Shown in pieces: positions 1 through 10,374 of a DNA stretch of 64,000 nucleotides. The position numbers and the translations under genes were made by a program. Numbering within the stretch: the stretch's first letter is position 1; each line of letters opens with the position of its first letter. This DNA comes from an uncultured Erythrobacter sp. Lineage in GTDB: Bacteria; Pseudomonadota; Alphaproteobacteria; Sphingomonadales; Sphingomonadaceae. The stretch lies in NCBI GenBank assembly GCA_947495555.1, contig CANLZI010000001.1, forward strand, positions 2,084,861-2,148,860, in the 5' to 3' direction. The notes beneath the pieces are model-generated. The model searched no databases. It saw nothing but the letters and a program-made list of their open reading frames with translations, and was not told the DNA's origin.

Positions 1-959
1 AGTTCCACCAGATCGATGCAGAAATCATTGGCGCGGCCGAACCGCAAGCCGATGTGGAGCTGCTCGCCATGGCCGATCAATTGCTCAAGGAATTGGGAAT
101 TGAAGGCGTAACCTTGCACCTCAACACTTTGGGCGATGGAGAAAGCCGCGAGGCGTGGCGCGCTGCTCTGATCGACTATTTTCGCGGCGTGAAGGACCAG
201 TTGAGCGAGGATTCGCAAGAGCGGCTGGAGAAAAATCCGCTCCGCATTCTCGACAGCAAGGATCGCCGCGACCAGCCATTCCTGCCCGATGCGCCCAAGA
301 TTGATGCGTTCTTGTCCGACGAAGCGCGCGCGTTCTTCGAAGCGGTTACCAGCGGCTTGGACGCAGCTGGAGTGAAATGGGTGCGGGCCGAAAATCTGGT
401 GCGGGGGCTCGATTACTACCGCCACACCGCATTTGAATTCATTCCCGAAGAAGGCTCTGCAGCTGCAGACGCACTGGGCGCACAAAGCACGGTGCTGGGC
501 GGCGGTCGCTATGATGGTCTGATCGAAAATCTGGGCGGCGCTCCGACACCAGCTGTTGGCTGGGCTGCAGGTATCGAGCGGCTGGCTATGCTTGTCGGTG
601 AGCTTGAGGCAGAGAATCTCGACGTCGCGATTATCCCGATGGGAGACGCGGCACTTGCTCTTTCTCAGTCGCTCGCGGCAGAGCTGCGCGCGGCGCATTA
701 TTCCGTAGAAATACTGGCGACGGGCAAGGCGAAGAAGCGGATGGCCCGCGCAAATGAAGCGGGCGCAGCTGCTGCGTTGGTTATTGGCGATGATGAAATC
801 GCGGAAGGAACTGTCCAGTTCAAGGATATGCAAAGCGGCGCACAGTCTGAACTCAGCCGCGAAGGGATCCTTGAGCCGCTGATGGAATTGACCACTGCTC
901 GCGACATGGCATTCCTGGATGACGAGATCGCATCGCTAGCCGATCTGGCTGACGAGTAA
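1..959 (+). CDS. hisS: Histidyl-tRNA synthetase, 5' end missing
   Basis: Charges tRNA-His with histidine in the cytoplasm. The reading frame is open from base 3, so the N-terminus lies outside the window and the first in-frame GTG at 54 is not the start. Class II synthetase features are clear: the histidine-specific motif [13 protein letters not shown], the GGGRYDGL loop and motif 3 (GWAAGIERL), followed by an anticodon-binding C-terminal domain. The C-terminus ends in an acidic tail. Only 5 bases separate its stop from prfA, so hisS, prfA and prmC probably form one transcript. I see nothing abnormal in the visible part. Confidence 0.96.
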   Translation, partial: FHQIDAEIIGAAEPQADVELLAMADQLLKELGIEGVTLHLNTLGDGESREAWRAALIDYFRGVKDQLSEDSQERLEKNPLRILDSKDRRDQPFLPDAPKIDAFLSDEARAFFEAVTSGLDAAGVKWVRAENLVRGLDYYRHTAFEFIPEEGSAAADALGAQSTVLGGGRYDGLIENLGGAPTPAVGWAAGIERLAMLVGELEAENLDVAIIPMGDAALALSQSLAAELRAAHYSVEILATGKAKKRMARANEAGAAAALVIGDDEIAEGTVQFKDMQSGAQSELSREGILEPLMELTTARDMAFLDDEIASLADLADE

Positions 960-964
960 GCGAA

Positions 965-2032
965 GTGCAAATACCCGCTGAACGCCTTGATCAGATCGCG
1001 CATCGCTTTGCCGAGCTGGAGGCCCGCATGGCATCCGGCACGCTGGAGGGCGATGAATTTGTCCAGGCGAGCCGTGACTATGCCGAGCTGGAGCCGGTGG
1101 CGAAAATTGCTGCCGATGTGAAGGCTATGCATCAGGAAATTGCTGGACTGGAAGAGATGCTCTCCGACCCGGAAATGAAGGCGATGGCAGAGGATGAGTT
1201 GGCCGAGTTGCGCGCTCGTCTGCCCGATGCCGAGCGCGAGCTTGCAGTGAAATTGCTGCCTCGCGATAGCGCAGATGCACGGCCTGCTATGCTGGAAATT
1301 CGCGCCGGTACGGGCGGCGATGAGGCGGGATTGTTCGCGGGCGATTTGTTCCGCATGTATGAACGCTTTGCCGCCGAACAGGGCTGGAAGGTCGAGCCGG
1401 TCAGCATGAGCGCGAGCGAGGTTGGCGGGTTCAAGGAAATCGTTGCCAACGTCAAAGGCTCTGGCGTGTTCGCCAAGCTGAAGTTTGAAAGCGGGGTCCA
1501 CCGCGTCCAGCGTGTGCCAGTGACCGAAAGCGGTGGCCGAATTCATACCTCGGCTGCCACCGTGGCGGTGCTGCCAGAACCCGACGATGTCGACATTCAT
1601 ATCGATCCCACGGACCTAAAGATCGACACCTATCGCGCCAGCGGTGCGGGCGGCCAGCACGTCAACACCACCGACAGCGCGATCCGCATCACGCATGAAC
1701 CCAGCGGGTTGGTGGTGACTTGTCAGGATGGGCGCAGCCAGCACAAGAATCGCGAAAAGGCGATGCAAGTATTGCGCGCTCGATTGTTCGAGAAAACCCG
1801 CGACGAGGCGCAAGGGGCCGAGGCCGAAGCGCGTAAGGCGATGGTCGGCAGCGGAGACCGTTCAGAACGCATTCGGACCTACAATTACCCGCAGGGCCGC
1901 GTGACCGATCACCGGATTGGCCTGACCTTGCACAAGTTGGACGAGATCATCGCCGGATCGGGTCTTGGCGAGCTGGTCGACGCGCTGATTTCCGAGGACG
2001 AAGCCAAGCGATTGGCGGCGCTTAACGAGTGA
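965..2032 (+). CDS. prfA: Peptide chain release factor 1
   Basis: Recognises UAA/UAG stop codons on the ribosome and triggers release of the finished peptide. The 355-residue product has the normal family length. The catalytic GGQ motif sits near residue 230 in [15 protein letters not shown], and the [14 protein letters not shown] segment of the release-factor core is present. The start is GTG, chosen because it gives the expected N-terminus 5 bases after hisS. The stop overlaps the GTG start of prmC as GTGA, which couples the release factor to the enzyme that methylates its GGQ glutamine. Confidence 0.97.
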   Translation: MQIPAERLDQIAHRFAELEARMASGTLEGDEFVQASRDYAELEPVAKIAADVKAMHQEIAGLEEMLSDPEMKAMAEDELAELRARLPDAERELAVKLLPRDSADARPAMLEIRAGTGGDEAGLFAGDLFRMYERFAAEQGWKVEPVSMSASEVGGFKEIVANVKGSGVFAKLKFESGVHRVQRVPVTESGGRIHTSAATVAVLPEPDDVDIHIDPTDLKIDTYRASGAGGQHVNTTDSAIRITHEPSGLVVTCQDGRSQHKNREKAMQVLRARLFEKTRDEAQGAEAEARKAMVGSGDRSERIRTYNYPQGRVTDHRIGLTLHKLDEIIAGSGLGELVDALISEDEAKRLAALNE

Positions 2033-2859
2033 AGGTCGCCGACGCTATTCGCCAGGCAACCGAAAGGCTTTGTGCGACCAGCGACACCGCGCGATTGGAT
2101 GCTGAATTGCTGATGGCACACGCCCTGAAGGCATCGCGTTCGGATATGCTGTTGCGGCATATGTCAGACCCAGAGCCGAGCGATTTTGCGGGTCTGATTG
2201 ATCGCCGGATCCTGCATGAACCCATTGCCTATATCATTGGCGAGGCAGAGTTTTTCGGCCGCAGCTTCACCGTTAATCCCGCCGTTCTCATTCCGCGTGA
2301 CGACAGCGAATCGGTGATCGATATGGCGCTGGAATCACTACCGGACACTGGCCGCGTTCTTGATATGGGAACAGGCTCGGGCGCGCTGCTGCTGACGCTG
2401 CTTGCAGAGAAAAGCGGCCTTACCGGGGTTGGGGTGGATGCCAGCTTTGACGCGGTGCAAGTGGCGGCGCTGAATGCGCGCAGGCTGGGTGTGTCGGACC
2501 AGGCGCGATTGGTGCAAGGCAATTGGAATGAAGCCAATTGGGCCGATGAGTTGGGGCAGTTCGATCTGATCATTTGCAACCCGCCTTACGTTGAAAGCGG
2601 TGCGATTTTGGACCCGGATGTGCGCGATTTCGAGCCGGCCAGCGCTTTATTCGCCGGAAATGATGGATTGGACGATTACCGCACGATAATTCCACAATTG
2701 GGAAATTTACTGACAGAGACGGGGGTGTCCATTTTGGAGATCGGGCGAGATCAAGCCGAGTCCGTCGCCCAAATTGCCGCTAAATCGGGCTTTGAAACGG
2801 AATTGCGGCGTGATTTGGCCGCTAGGCCGCGCGCCTTGCGGCTTTTCCGGCAAATTTGA
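2029..2859 (+). CDS. prmC: Peptide-chain-release-factor glutamine methyltransferase
   Basis: Methylates the glutamine of the GGQ motif in release factors using S-adenosylmethionine. The 276-residue protein has an N-terminal helical domain, then a Rossmann methyltransferase fold with the SAM loop [12 protein letters not shown] and the diagnostic NPPYVE motif near residue 183, which places the substrate glutamine. It starts with a GTG that overlaps the prfA stop by four bases. The family is known to act on RF1 and RF2, and the position directly behind prfA supports the assignment. Confidence 0.95.
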   Translation: MKVADAIRQATERLCATSDTARLDAELLMAHALKASRSDMLLRHMSDPEPSDFAGLIDRRILHEPIAYIIGEAEFFGRSFTVNPAVLIPRDDSESVIDMALESLPDTGRVLDMGTGSGALLLTLLAEKSGLTGVGVDASFDAVQVAALNARRLGVSDQARLVQGNWNEANWADELGQFDLIICNPPYVESGAILDPDVRDFEPASALFAGNDGLDDYRTIIPQLGNLLTETGVSILEIGRDQAESVAQIAAKSGFETELRRDLAARPRALRLFRQI

Positions 2860-3103
2860 CCAAATCCAACTCTAGGGCTTGGCAAAGTGGATTTGCCCCG
2901 CTACCCCAATGTTCAGGTCTCTGGTCTGCGCTTTTAGCCGATCATCGTACCTAACCCCGCATATACATTTCGTTTGGCAGCACATTGAGGCTGTTGGATC
3001 ATGCGGATGGGCCGCGTTGCGCATGCAGCGCTCGCTCGCAACAGGATTTTAGGGCCAGCAAGGAATGTAAACTTGCGCGCTCGCGGATGAGGAAGAATTT
3101 TCC

Positions 3104-3829
3104 TTGAATAACAATCGTAATAATAATCGTCGCCGCGGTCGCGGTAATCGCAATCAGGGCGGCGGCGGTGGTGGCGGTGGAAACCAGCTTAACCGAATCG
3201 ACAGCCGTGCGCGCGGAAACGCACCTCAAATGCTCGATAAATATAAGAAGCTGGCTCAAGACGCTCAGCATAATGGCGACCGGGTTCAGGCCGAATATTA
3301 CCTGCAATTCGCCGACCATTACTTCCGTGTGATCGCCGATAATAAGGCGCGTCAGGACGAACAGCGTGCCAAGCGCAACGAAGATCGCGAGCAATCGGGC
3401 GACGACAATGACGAGGATGGCGATGATCGTCGCCGTCAGAGTCGTGGCCGGAACCCGCGCAATGATCGTTCGGATAACCGCCGCAATGATCGAAACGATC
3501 GTGATGATGGCCCGAACGAGGGTGATCGCGGCCTGGAAGGCGAGCCGATCGCAACTTCGGATGCCAAGTCTGACGATGATGATGCGCCCAAGCCGCGCCG
3601 TGCGCGGTCAGAGCGTCAGCCTCGTCGCAAACCTCGCGAAGACAAGAACGGTGCTGCCAAAGCTTCAGATGATGACGGCGCGCTGGACCTGGCTGCTTTG
3701 CCTCCTGCCATTGGCAGCGATAGCGAAGAAGCAGAGGAAAAGCCTGCTCCCAAGCTGAAGCCACGCCGAGCCCGCAAGCCAAAGGATGATGGCGAAGGCG
3801 GCGATGACGAAATGCAGGCCGTAGGCTGA
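3104..3829 (+). CDS. DUF4167 domain protein, Arg/Asn/Gly-rich N-terminus
   Basis: Function unknown. The 241-residue protein starts with TTG behind an AGGAAG ribosome site and opens with a low-complexity stretch rich in Asn, Arg and Gly, including eight consecutive glycines. A compact segment follows (about residues 40-85, LDKYKKLAQDAQ and AEYYLQFADHYFR) that matches the DUF4167 family of alphaproteobacteria. The rest is a long charged tail alternating acidic Asp/Glu blocks and basic Arg/Lys blocks. The composition suggests a disordered RNA- or nucleic-acid-associated protein, but that is inference. It has no membrane segment. It lies 245 bases after prmC and 43 bases before lnt. Confidence 0.85.
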   Translation: MNNNRNNNRRRGRGNRNQGGGGGGGGNQLNRIDSRARGNAPQMLDKYKKLAQDAQHNGDRVQAEYYLQFADHYFRVIADNKARQDEQRAKRNEDREQSGDDNDEDGDDRRRQSRGRNPRNDRSDNRRNDRNDRDDGPNEGDRGLEGEPIATSDAKSDDDDAPKPRRARSERQPRRKPREDKNGAAKASDDDGALDLAALPPAIGSDSEEAEEKPAPKLKPRRARKPKDDGEGGDDEMQAVG

Positions 3830-3872
3830 TATCCGCGCATATTATGGGTTGTGACAGGGGTGGTGGTTCGAA

Positions 3873-5483
3873 ATGAGCGATAGCCCTGCAAACCCAGTGC
3901 AATCCGGCTTGGCTTTGGCCCAACGGCATCCGCGCCTTACGGTGCTGATGTTGGGGGCCTTGGCAGCGCTCGGTTATCCTCCCATCGGGCTTTGGCCCAT
4001 CGCATTTCTGGCATTGGCCGCCCTGATCGCTATGGTGCGGCAGGCGGGCAGTGCCAAGCAAGCTGGCCTATTGGGTTGGCTGTTTGGCTGGGCTCACCTG
4101 AGTGTTGCCAACAATTGGATCGCCACAGCTTTCACCTTTCAATCTGAAATGCCCCAAATTCTGGGCTGGGTGGCGGTGCCGCTGCTGTGCCTTTATCTCG
4201 CCGTCTATCCCGCGATGGCCGCCTATGTGGCGCATAAATTTTCCAAGCAATCGAGCATCGTGCCGTTCGGCCTGATGTTTGCGGGCGCATGGATAGTGAC
4301 CGAATGGCTGAGAAGCTGGGTCTTCACCGGATATCCCTGGCCGCCAGTGGGGCTGATTGCATTGGGCAATTGGGACACGCCCGGCCTTGCGAGGGTGCTG
4401 CCATGGATGGGCACTTATGCCCTGTCTGGACTGGTGATTGTGATCGCTGCCTTTCTTGCGTGGTCATTCGCCAGCAAGCGCTGGCTGATGGGAGGCATGA
4501 CCGCCGCGGTCACTGCATTGGCGATGATGTGGCCGGCCCCCACTTCAAATCTGGCAGCGCAGGAAGGAAGCCTGCGTTACACTTTGGTCCAGCCTTATTT
4601 CCCGCAGGACGAGATCCACAATGCCAGCCAATATGAGGAGCAATTTGCCCGGCTGGCCGGTCTGAGCGTGCCGAACACTATGGACCAGCGTTTGCTGCTG
4701 TGGCCTGAATCGGCGATCCCTGATTATCTTCGCGCCGGCTATCCCGCGCGCTATTATTTGCGTAGCACCGCCGCGGCTGATCCTGATTTTGCGCGGACCC
4801 GTATTGGCAATGTGATTGGTGAGCAATCGCTGTTGCTTACAGGCGCCACCGATCTTGAGATGGGGCAGGTGCTGGGGCGGACTAGGGCTGTGGGCGCGCA
4901 TAATGTGGTGACGGCGCTTGATGGCAATGGCGACATTCAGGCCAATTACAGCAAGGCCCATCTGGTGCCCTTTGGCGAATATCTGGCGCTGCGCTGGTTG
5001 CTGGAACCGCTGGGCGCGACGCGGCTGGTGTCGGGCTCGATAGACTTCATTCCAGGGCCTGGGCCGCAAACGCTGGAACTGGGCGATTGGGGCAAGGCCG
5101 GTATCCAAATCTGCTATGAAATCGTCTTTTCCGGTCAAGTGATCGACCCGGAAAACCGCCCTGATTATATCTTCAACCCGTCGAATGATGGCTGGTTTGG
5201 GGCATGGGGGCCTCCGCAGCATCTGGCGCAGGCCCGGATGCGCGCGATTGAAGAGGGATTGCCCGTGCTGCGCTCTACCACGACCGGAATCAGCGCGGTG
5301 GTCGATGCCAATGGCGTTGTCCGCCAATACATTGGTGCAGGTGACGCGGCTGCCATCGAAGGGATGGTCCCCCCCGCAAAATCGCCGACTGTATTCGCTC
5401 GGGCAGGCAATGGCTTGGCACTGGCTTGGGCAATTGTTCTATTCTTGGCATCTTTTGTTGCCATGAGATGGCGCACAGTCTAA
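3873..5483 (+). CDS. lnt: Apolipoprotein N-acyltransferase
   Basis: Adds the third acyl chain to the N-terminal cysteine of lipoproteins in the inner membrane. The 536-residue product has several hydrophobic segments in its first half, then a nitrilase-type periplasmic domain. The catalytic triad is visible: Glu in WPESAIPDY (near 277), Lys in YSKAHLVPFGEY (near 360) and Cys in GIQICYEI (near 413). A final membrane segment precedes the end. Many predicted lipoproteins in this window would be substrates. metK begins 59 bases downstream on the same strand. Confidence 0.96.
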   Translation: MSDSPANPVQSGLALAQRHPRLTVLMLGALAALGYPPIGLWPIAFLALAALIAMVRQAGSAKQAGLLGWLFGWAHLSVANNWIATAFTFQSEMPQILGWVAVPLLCLYLAVYPAMAAYVAHKFSKQSSIVPFGLMFAGAWIVTEWLRSWVFTGYPWPPVGLIALGNWDTPGLARVLPWMGTYALSGLVIVIAAFLAWSFASKRWLMGGMTAAVTALAMMWPAPTSNLAAQEGSLRYTLVQPYFPQDEIHNASQYEEQFARLAGLSVPNTMDQRLLLWPESAIPDYLRAGYPARYYLRSTAAADPDFARTRIGNVIGEQSLLLTGATDLEMGQVLGRTRAVGAHNVVTALDGNGDIQANYSKAHLVPFGEYLALRWLLEPLGATRLVSGSIDFIPGPGPQTLELGDWGKAGIQICYEIVFSGQVIDPENRPDYIFNPSNDGWFGAWGPPQHLAQARMRAIEEGLPVLRSTTTGISAVVDANGVVRQYIGAGDAAAIEGMVPPAKSPTVFARAGNGLALAWAIVLFLASFVAMRWRTV

Positions 5484-5542
5484 GTCGAATTTGAAGACAT
5501 AAAGAACTCCTTATATCCCCATTTCGATGATTTAGAGGCACC

Positions 5543-6784
5543 ATGCGTAGCGAATTTCTTTTCACCTCGGAAAGTGTTTCCGAAGGCCATCCTGACAAGG
5601 TTTCGGATCAGATCTCTGATGCGATTGTGGACCTGATGTTGTCCAAGGATGCCGAGGCACGCGTGGCCTGCGAAACCATGACGACGACCCAGCGCGTTAT
5701 CCTTTCGGGCGAGATTCGCTGTGCTCCGATGTATGATGAAAACAATGCGGATTGGGCGGTCAATGGCGGCTGGGCGCCCGGCGCCAAGGAAGAGATTGAA
5801 CAGGCTGTTCGCTCGACCGTGCGCGACATTGGCTATGAACAAGATGGCTTTCACTGGAAGACATTGACCTTTGAAAACCATTTGCACGGCCAATCGAGCG
5901 AAATCGCGATGGGCGTGGATGCGGGCCAAGACGGATCGAACAAGGATGAAGGCGCTGGCGATCAGGGCATCATGTTCGGCTTTGCCTGCGATGAAACGCC
6001 TGATTTGATGCCTGCGACATTGGATTACAGCCACAAGATTTTGGAACGTTTGGCCGCTGACCGTCATTCGGGTGCTGCGTCATTCCTTGAACCTGATGCC
6101 AAGAGCCAGGTCACGCTGCGTTACAAGGATGGCAAGCCGGTCGCTTGCACCGCAATTGTGGTGTCGACCCAGCATGCGCCGGGCTATCATAAAGGCGAAA
6201 AAGAGGCCGAGCTGAAATCATATGTTCGGCAGGCCGTGAGCGATGTTTTGCCAAGCGGATTGCTGAGCGATGAGACCGTTTGGCACATCAACCCTACCGG
6301 CGCGTTTGAAATCGGCGGACCTGATGGTGATGCCGGCCTTACCGGGCGCAAGATCATTGTCGACACCTATGGCGGGGCCAGCCCCCATGGCGGCGGCGCA
6401 TTTAGCGGCAAGGATCCGACCAAGGTTGATCGCAGCGCTGCCTATATCACCCGCTATCTGGCCAAGAATATTGTTGCCGCTGGCCTGGCCACGCGCTGCA
6501 CCATCCAGCTGGCCTATGCCATTGGCGTGTCAAAGCCATTGTCGCTTTATGTTGATACGCACGGCACGGGCACGGTGGATGATGCCAAGCTGGAAGTGGC
6601 GATTGAATCGATTGATGAATTGGGCGGCCTGACCCCGCGCGGCATTCGCATGCATCTGGGTCTTAACAAGCCAATTTATCGCAAGAGCGCAGCCTATGGT
6701 CACTTTGGCCGGACAGCCGAGGGCGATTTCTTCCCTTGGGAACGCACCGATCTGGTCGACGCGCTTAAAGCTGCTGCCGCTTAA
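5543..6784 (+). CDS. metK: S-adenosylmethionine synthase
   Basis: Makes S-adenosylmethionine from methionine and ATP in the cytoplasm. The 413-residue protein has the normal length and carries both signatures, [12 protein letters not shown] and the glycine-rich [14 protein letters not shown] phosphate loop. The start is ATG after a GAGG ribosome site. I looked for a SAM riboswitch in the 59 bases upstream and could not recognise one. The TAA stop shares three bases with the TAA stop of the convergent CoA-transferase gene, so there is no room for a terminator between them. Confidence 0.97.
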   Translation: MRSEFLFTSESVSEGHPDKVSDQISDAIVDLMLSKDAEARVACETMTTTQRVILSGEIRCAPMYDENNADWAVNGGWAPGAKEEIEQAVRSTVRDIGYEQDGFHWKTLTFENHLHGQSSEIAMGVDAGQDGSNKDEGAGDQGIMFGFACDETPDLMPATLDYSHKILERLAADRHSGAASFLEPDAKSQVTLRYKDGKPVACTAIVVSTQHAPGYHKGEKEAELKSYVRQAVSDVLPSGLLSDETVWHINPTGAFEIGGPDGDAGLTGRKIIVDTYGGASPHGGGAFSGKDPTKVDRSAAYITRYLAKNIVAAGLATRCTIQLAYAIGVSKPLSLYVDTHGTGTVDDAKLEVAIESIDELGGLTPRGIRMHLGLNKPIYRKSAAYGHFGRTAEGDFFPWERTDLVDALKAAAA

Positions 6785-7932
6785 TCATCCTCGCCCAATA
6801 GGGGGGAAGGTCGATCCAGTGCCAGCTCGGCATCGGAAAAGTTGAACGGGCTGCGGACACTGGGTTGGCCGCCAAGCTGGGTCTTCATCCCGCGGGCAAT
6901 CACCTGCGGGTCTTCAAACACCTGATCCAGTGTGTTGATCGGTCCGGCAGGAACGCCAAATTGGGCGCATTGTGCCAGCAAATCATCGCGGTTCCATGAT
7001 CCAGTTTCGTCAGCGATCATCGCATCGACAACACCGCGATTGGCAACCCGCGCTTCATTGGTGGCAAAGCGTTTGTCCTGCAGCAAATCATTGCGATCCA
7101 ACATGGCCAGCAGCTTGCGGAACAGATTGTCATTGGCTGGGGCCAACACCACAGGTCCGTCCTTGGTCGGAAATACGCCATAGGCGCTAACCTGGGCATG
7201 CGAATTGCCCATCCGGGGCGGGTTTTGGCCAGTTGCGAAAAAGCTGGCCGCCTGATTGGCCAGCAGCGCCACCGAGCAATCGAGCAGGCTGGTGTCGATA
7301 TGCTGGCCTTGGCCGGTGCGATATCGCATCAGCAGGGCCGCTTGGATGGCATTGGCGGCATACAGGCCGCAGGACAAATCAGAGATCGACACGCCGAATT
7401 TGGTCGGGTCGCCGGCGGGATCACCATTGAGTGACATGAACCCGCTCATTGCCTGAATGACAAAGTCATAACCCGCTTCATCGCGGCGCGGCCCATCTTG
7501 GCCAAAACCGGTGATGGAACAATAGATCAGGCCCACATTGCTGGCGGCCAGACTGGAATAGTCCAAGCCAAATTTGGCCAGTTTGCCGGGCAGGAAGTTC
7601 TCGATCACCACATCTGCGCCATCGGCCAGAGCGCGCACCTTTGTGCAATCCTCGTCTGATCGGAAATCAGCGGTGATGCTGCGTTTGCCGCGGTTACAGG
7701 CGTGGTAATAGGCGGCCTCTCTTCGGACCTTGCCCGAGGTGTCTTCTCGCTCGACCCAGGGCGGACCCCAAGCGCGGGTGCCATCGCCATCCAAGCTTTC
7801 AACCTTGATCACATCCGCGCCCAGATCGGCTAGCAATTGGCCCGCCCATGGCCCTGCCAAAACGCGGGCCAGCTCCAGCACTTTAACTCCGGCCAGCGGA
7901 GCTTTGGGATTGCGAGGATGATCAAGCCACAT
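6781..7932 (-). CDS. CaiB/BaiF (class III) CoA-transferase
   Basis: Transfers coenzyme A between carboxylic acids; the substrate is not readable from sequence. The 383-residue protein has the class III pattern: N-terminal [28 protein letters not shown], and the [10 protein letters not shown] segment. The aspartate in [12 protein letters not shown] is in the region of the catalytic residue. I chose the ATG at 7932, 16 bases after scoB; an upstream in-frame ATG at 8022 would add a non-conserved extension overlapping scoB. It is probably the last gene of the sco operon. The stop overlaps that of metK. Confidence 0.88.
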   Translation of the reverse strand: MWLDHPRNPKAPLAGVKVLELARVLAGPWAGQLLADLGADVIKVESLDGDGTRAWGPPWVEREDTSGKVRREAAYYHACNRGKRSITADFRSDEDCTKVRALADGADVVIENFLPGKLAKFGLDYSSLAASNVGLIYCSITGFGQDGPRRDEAGYDFVIQAMSGFMSLNGDPAGDPTKFGVSISDLSCGLYAANAIQAALLMRYRTGQGQHIDTSLLDCSVALLANQAASFFATGQNPPRMGNSHAQVSAYGVFPTKDGPVVLAPANDNLFRKLLAMLDRNDLLQDKRFATNEARVANRGVVDAMIADETGSWNRDDLLAQCAQFGVPAGPINTLDQVFEDPQVIARGMKTQLGGQPSVRSPFNFSDAELALDRPSPLLGEDD

Positions 7933-7948
7933 GGAAGGCGTCAGACGC

Positions 7949-8605
7949 TTACAGTGCCACGTCGTAATGGGCCGTCGTTTTATCAGCGATCTCGTCTGCG
8001 GTGACACCCGATGCCAGCTCAATCAAACGAAACGGGCTGTTATGGTCGGGCCGATGGAACACGCCCAGATTGGTGATGATCATATCGACCACATTGGTGC
8101 CGGTTAAAGGCAGAGTGCAGCTGGGGATAAATTTTGCGTCACCTGCCTTGCTAGTATGATCCATCACCACGATGATTTTCTTGACGCCTGCGACCAAATC
8201 CATCGCGCCGCCCATGCCCTTGATCATCTTGCCCGGGATCATCCAATTGGCGATGTCGCCATTTTCAGCCACTTCCATCGCACCCAGAACGGTCAGATCG
8301 ATATGGCCGCCGCGGATCATTGCAAAGCTGGTTGCGCTGTCGAAATAGGCGCTGTGCGGCAGTTCGCTGATGGTTTGCTTGCCGGCGTTGATCAGGTCGG
8401 GATCAACCTCGTCATCATAGGGGAAGGGGCCAATGCCCAACATGCCGTTTTCGCTTTGCAGCGTCACTTGCATTCCATCAGGAATGTGGTTGGCGACCAG
8501 CGTCGGGATGCCGATACCCAGATTGACGTAATATCCGTCCTGCAATTCCTTGGCAGCGCGCGCGGCCATTTGATCGCGGTTCCAACCTGTTTGTTCTTCC
8601 GACAT
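7949..8605 (-). CDS. scoB: 3-oxoacid CoA-transferase, subunit B
   Basis: Together with subunit A it transfers CoA from succinyl-CoA to acetoacetate or a similar 3-oxoacid, feeding ketone bodies into central metabolism. The 218-residue protein contains the SENGMLGIGP motif, whose glutamate forms the acyl-CoA intermediate, and the typical VNLGIGIPTLVANH N-terminal region. It is separated from scoA by the gene of an HAD-like lipoprotein instead of following it directly, which is unusual. An ATG at 8605 lies only 8 bases after that gene. Confidence 0.95.
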   Translation of the reverse strand: MSEEQTGWNRDQMAARAAKELQDGYYVNLGIGIPTLVANHIPDGMQVTLQSENGMLGIGPFPYDDEVDPDLINAGKQTISELPHSAYFDSATSFAMIRGGHIDLTVLGAMEVAENGDIANWMIPGKMIKGMGGAMDLVAGVKKIIVVMDHTSKAGDAKFIPSCTLPLTGTNVVDMIITNLGVFHRPDHNSPFRLIELASGVTADEIADKTTAHYDVAL

Positions 8606-8613
8606 GATCGGTC

Positions 8614-9468
8614 CTATTCTTTGTTTAACGGCATGAGTGGCAGGGGCGTGATAAACCAGCCTGCATTGCGAAGGGAGTTGAGGCGTAGGGCAGAATCGGG
8701 ATTCTTCAGATAATCGAACAGCTCGTCAAAATCCGTCATCGTATCGCCCGCGATTGCCACCAGACAATGGCTCTGGCCAAATGCACGGCGGCGCTGCTGC
8801 TTGTTCTGGTCAAACGAATTGAGCAGCAGCAACACATCTTCGCCCAGTGGATCAAGGCCAGCATTGGCCAGTTGTGCGCGGACCCGCTCGGCATCAATGA
8901 CCAAGCGTTGGGAGATCCAGCCGATGGTCACATCCTGACGGCGCAGCAATTCCAGTTGCGATGCGAACGCCGGATCAGATTGCGTCGCACCTTCCAGTGC
9001 AAGCATCTTGCCCGCCGGATCAAGGTCTATCAGCACCGCCGCAGGCACGCCTGCACATGCCGCGCGCGCGCCATCCAGTGCTCCGGGATTTTCCAGTATT
9101 GCGGATTGGGCACTGCCTTCAGCAAGCATGGCCTGGGTCAGAGCATAGGATGCAAAATCGGTATAGGCCGACGACGAGGCACTTTGATCTTTGGTGGGCT
9201 CGACGGCGGTTTCAGAGACTGCCGCAAGATCGGCGTCCGAGGCTGAAGTAGGAGCGGTGGAAGCGGGTGCGGCAGCAGTTTCAGCAGGCGCTGGCGCCGA
9301 GGCGCTATCGTCGCGGCTCTCGTTAATCACATCGCGCGAGGCCATTGCGCCGCCAGCCACCATCGGGATGGCTGCGACCAGGCAGCCTTGCAGCATCAGT
9401 GCCGCTCCGATCAGGATGGAGCCGCGCATCACAGATTGACCATATTGGCGCGGCGATGCGATACGCAT
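8614..9468 (-). CDS. HAD-superfamily phosphatase-like lipoprotein inside the sco operon
   Basis: Not a named family I can assign with certainty. The 284-residue protein has a signal peptide ending in the lipobox LQGC (Cys29), then about 70 residues of Ala/Glu/Ser-rich linker. The C-terminal domain shows a haloacid-dehalogenase motif set in the right order: D148-x-D150 in VLIDLDPAG, S185 in IGWISQR, K223 followed by RRR, and D242-x3-D246 in GDTMTDFDE. The last resembles the GDN-x-DF signature of class C acid phosphatases such as lipoprotein e(P4). The ATG overlaps the scoA TAA by one base (TAATG), so translation is coupled. An outer-membrane or periplasmic phosphatase is the best guess. Confidence 0.75.
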   Translation of the reverse strand: MRIASPRQYGQSVMRGSILIGAALMLQGCLVAAIPMVAGGAMASRDVINESRDDSASAPAPAETAAAPASTAPTSASDADLAAVSETAVEPTKDQSASSSAYTDFASYALTQAMLAEGSAQSAILENPGALDGARAACAGVPAAVLIDLDPAGKMLALEGATQSDPAFASQLELLRRQDVTIGWISQRLVIDAERVRAQLANAGLDPLGEDVLLLLNSFDQNKQQRRRAFGQSHCLVAIAGDTMTDFDELFDYLKNPDSALRLNSLRNAGWFITPLPLMPLNKE

Positions 9469-10175
9469 TACACGGCTTCTCTTTCGCGGGTGGTCCTAAA
9501 TTCGATCTTCTTGTCATACGGCGCGCCCACAATCATGCGGTTCACAAATACGCCGGGCAGGTGAATGGCATCAGGATCGAGCGATCCGGCAGGCACGATT
9601 TCCTCCACCTCCACCAGGCAAATCTTGCCGCATGTGGCGGCGGGCTGGTTGAAATTGCGCGCGGTCTTGCGGAACATCAAATTGCCAGTCTCGTCAGCTT
9701 TCCATGCTTTGACGATCGACAAATCGGCGAAGATGCCATGTTCCAGAATATAGTCTTCACCGCCGAAATTCTTGACCTCTTTGCCTTCTGCCACCTGCGT
9801 TCCGACGCCTGTCTTGGTGTAAAAACCGGGAATGCCTGCGCCCCCGGCGCGCATCCGTTCGGCCAGAGTTCCTTGAGGGCAAAATTCCACTTCCAGCTCG
9901 CCCGACAAAAACTGGCGCTCAAACTCCTTGTTCTCGCCAACGTAAGAACTGATCATCTTCTTGACCTGCTTGGTGCGCAGCAGTTTGCCAATCCCTTCAT
10001 TGTCGATTCCCGCGTTGTTGGAAGCGAAGGTCAGGCCTTTCACGCCGCTGTCACGAATGGCGTCGAGCAATTTTTCTGGAATACCGCAGAGGCCGAACCC
10101 GCCGGCGGCGATCATCAGACCATCTTTCAGCAAGCCGTCGAGGGCAGATTGGGCGTCAGGGTAGAGTTTCGTCAT
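9468..10175 (-). CDS. scoA: 3-oxoacid CoA-transferase, subunit A
   Basis: The partner of ScoB in 3-oxoacid CoA transfer. The 235-residue product has the CoA-binding GGFGLCGIPE motif near its start and the downstream segments AGGAGIPGFYTKTGVGT and FRKTARNFNQP typical of subunit A. I chose the ATG at 10175 because it follows a GGAAA ribosome site and gives the family N-terminus; an in-frame ATG at 10235 adds 20 unrelated residues. It is the first gene of a four-gene leftward operon. The promoter must lie in the gene-free region to its right. Confidence 0.94.
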   Translation of the reverse strand: MTKLYPDAQSALDGLLKDGLMIAAGGFGLCGIPEKLLDAIRDSGVKGLTFASNNAGIDNEGIGKLLRTKQVKKMISSYVGENKEFERQFLSGELEVEFCPQGTLAERMRAGGAGIPGFYTKTGVGTQVAEGKEVKNFGGEDYILEHGIFADLSIVKAWKADETGNLMFRKTARNFNQPAATCGKICLVEVEEIVPAGSLDPDAIHLPGVFVNRMIVGAPYDKKIEFRTTREREAV

Positions 10176-10374
10176 CGGGTTTCCATTGGCAAAGGTTGAA
10201 TGGGTGCAAATAGAGCTTTGGCTGATTGCTGTCACCCCGATCTTAGACGGGGGGCGAAAAATCTTGCCAAGCCATGACAGCGGTGAGTCCGAGCACCAAA
10301 ATCACCTTGCATTGCTGCACATGCGAAGGCTCAGCAGATGCAATGATTGGCAATATAAGTACTATAATACAGAA

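Noticed and set aside
698..1600. Long minus-strand frame across hisS and prfA
   Set aside because: It mirrors two essential plus-strand genes and has no recognisable domain.
5484..5542. Possible SAM riboswitch upstream of metK
   Set aside because: Only 59 bases separate lnt and metK, and I could not identify the conserved core of any SAM-riboswitch class.
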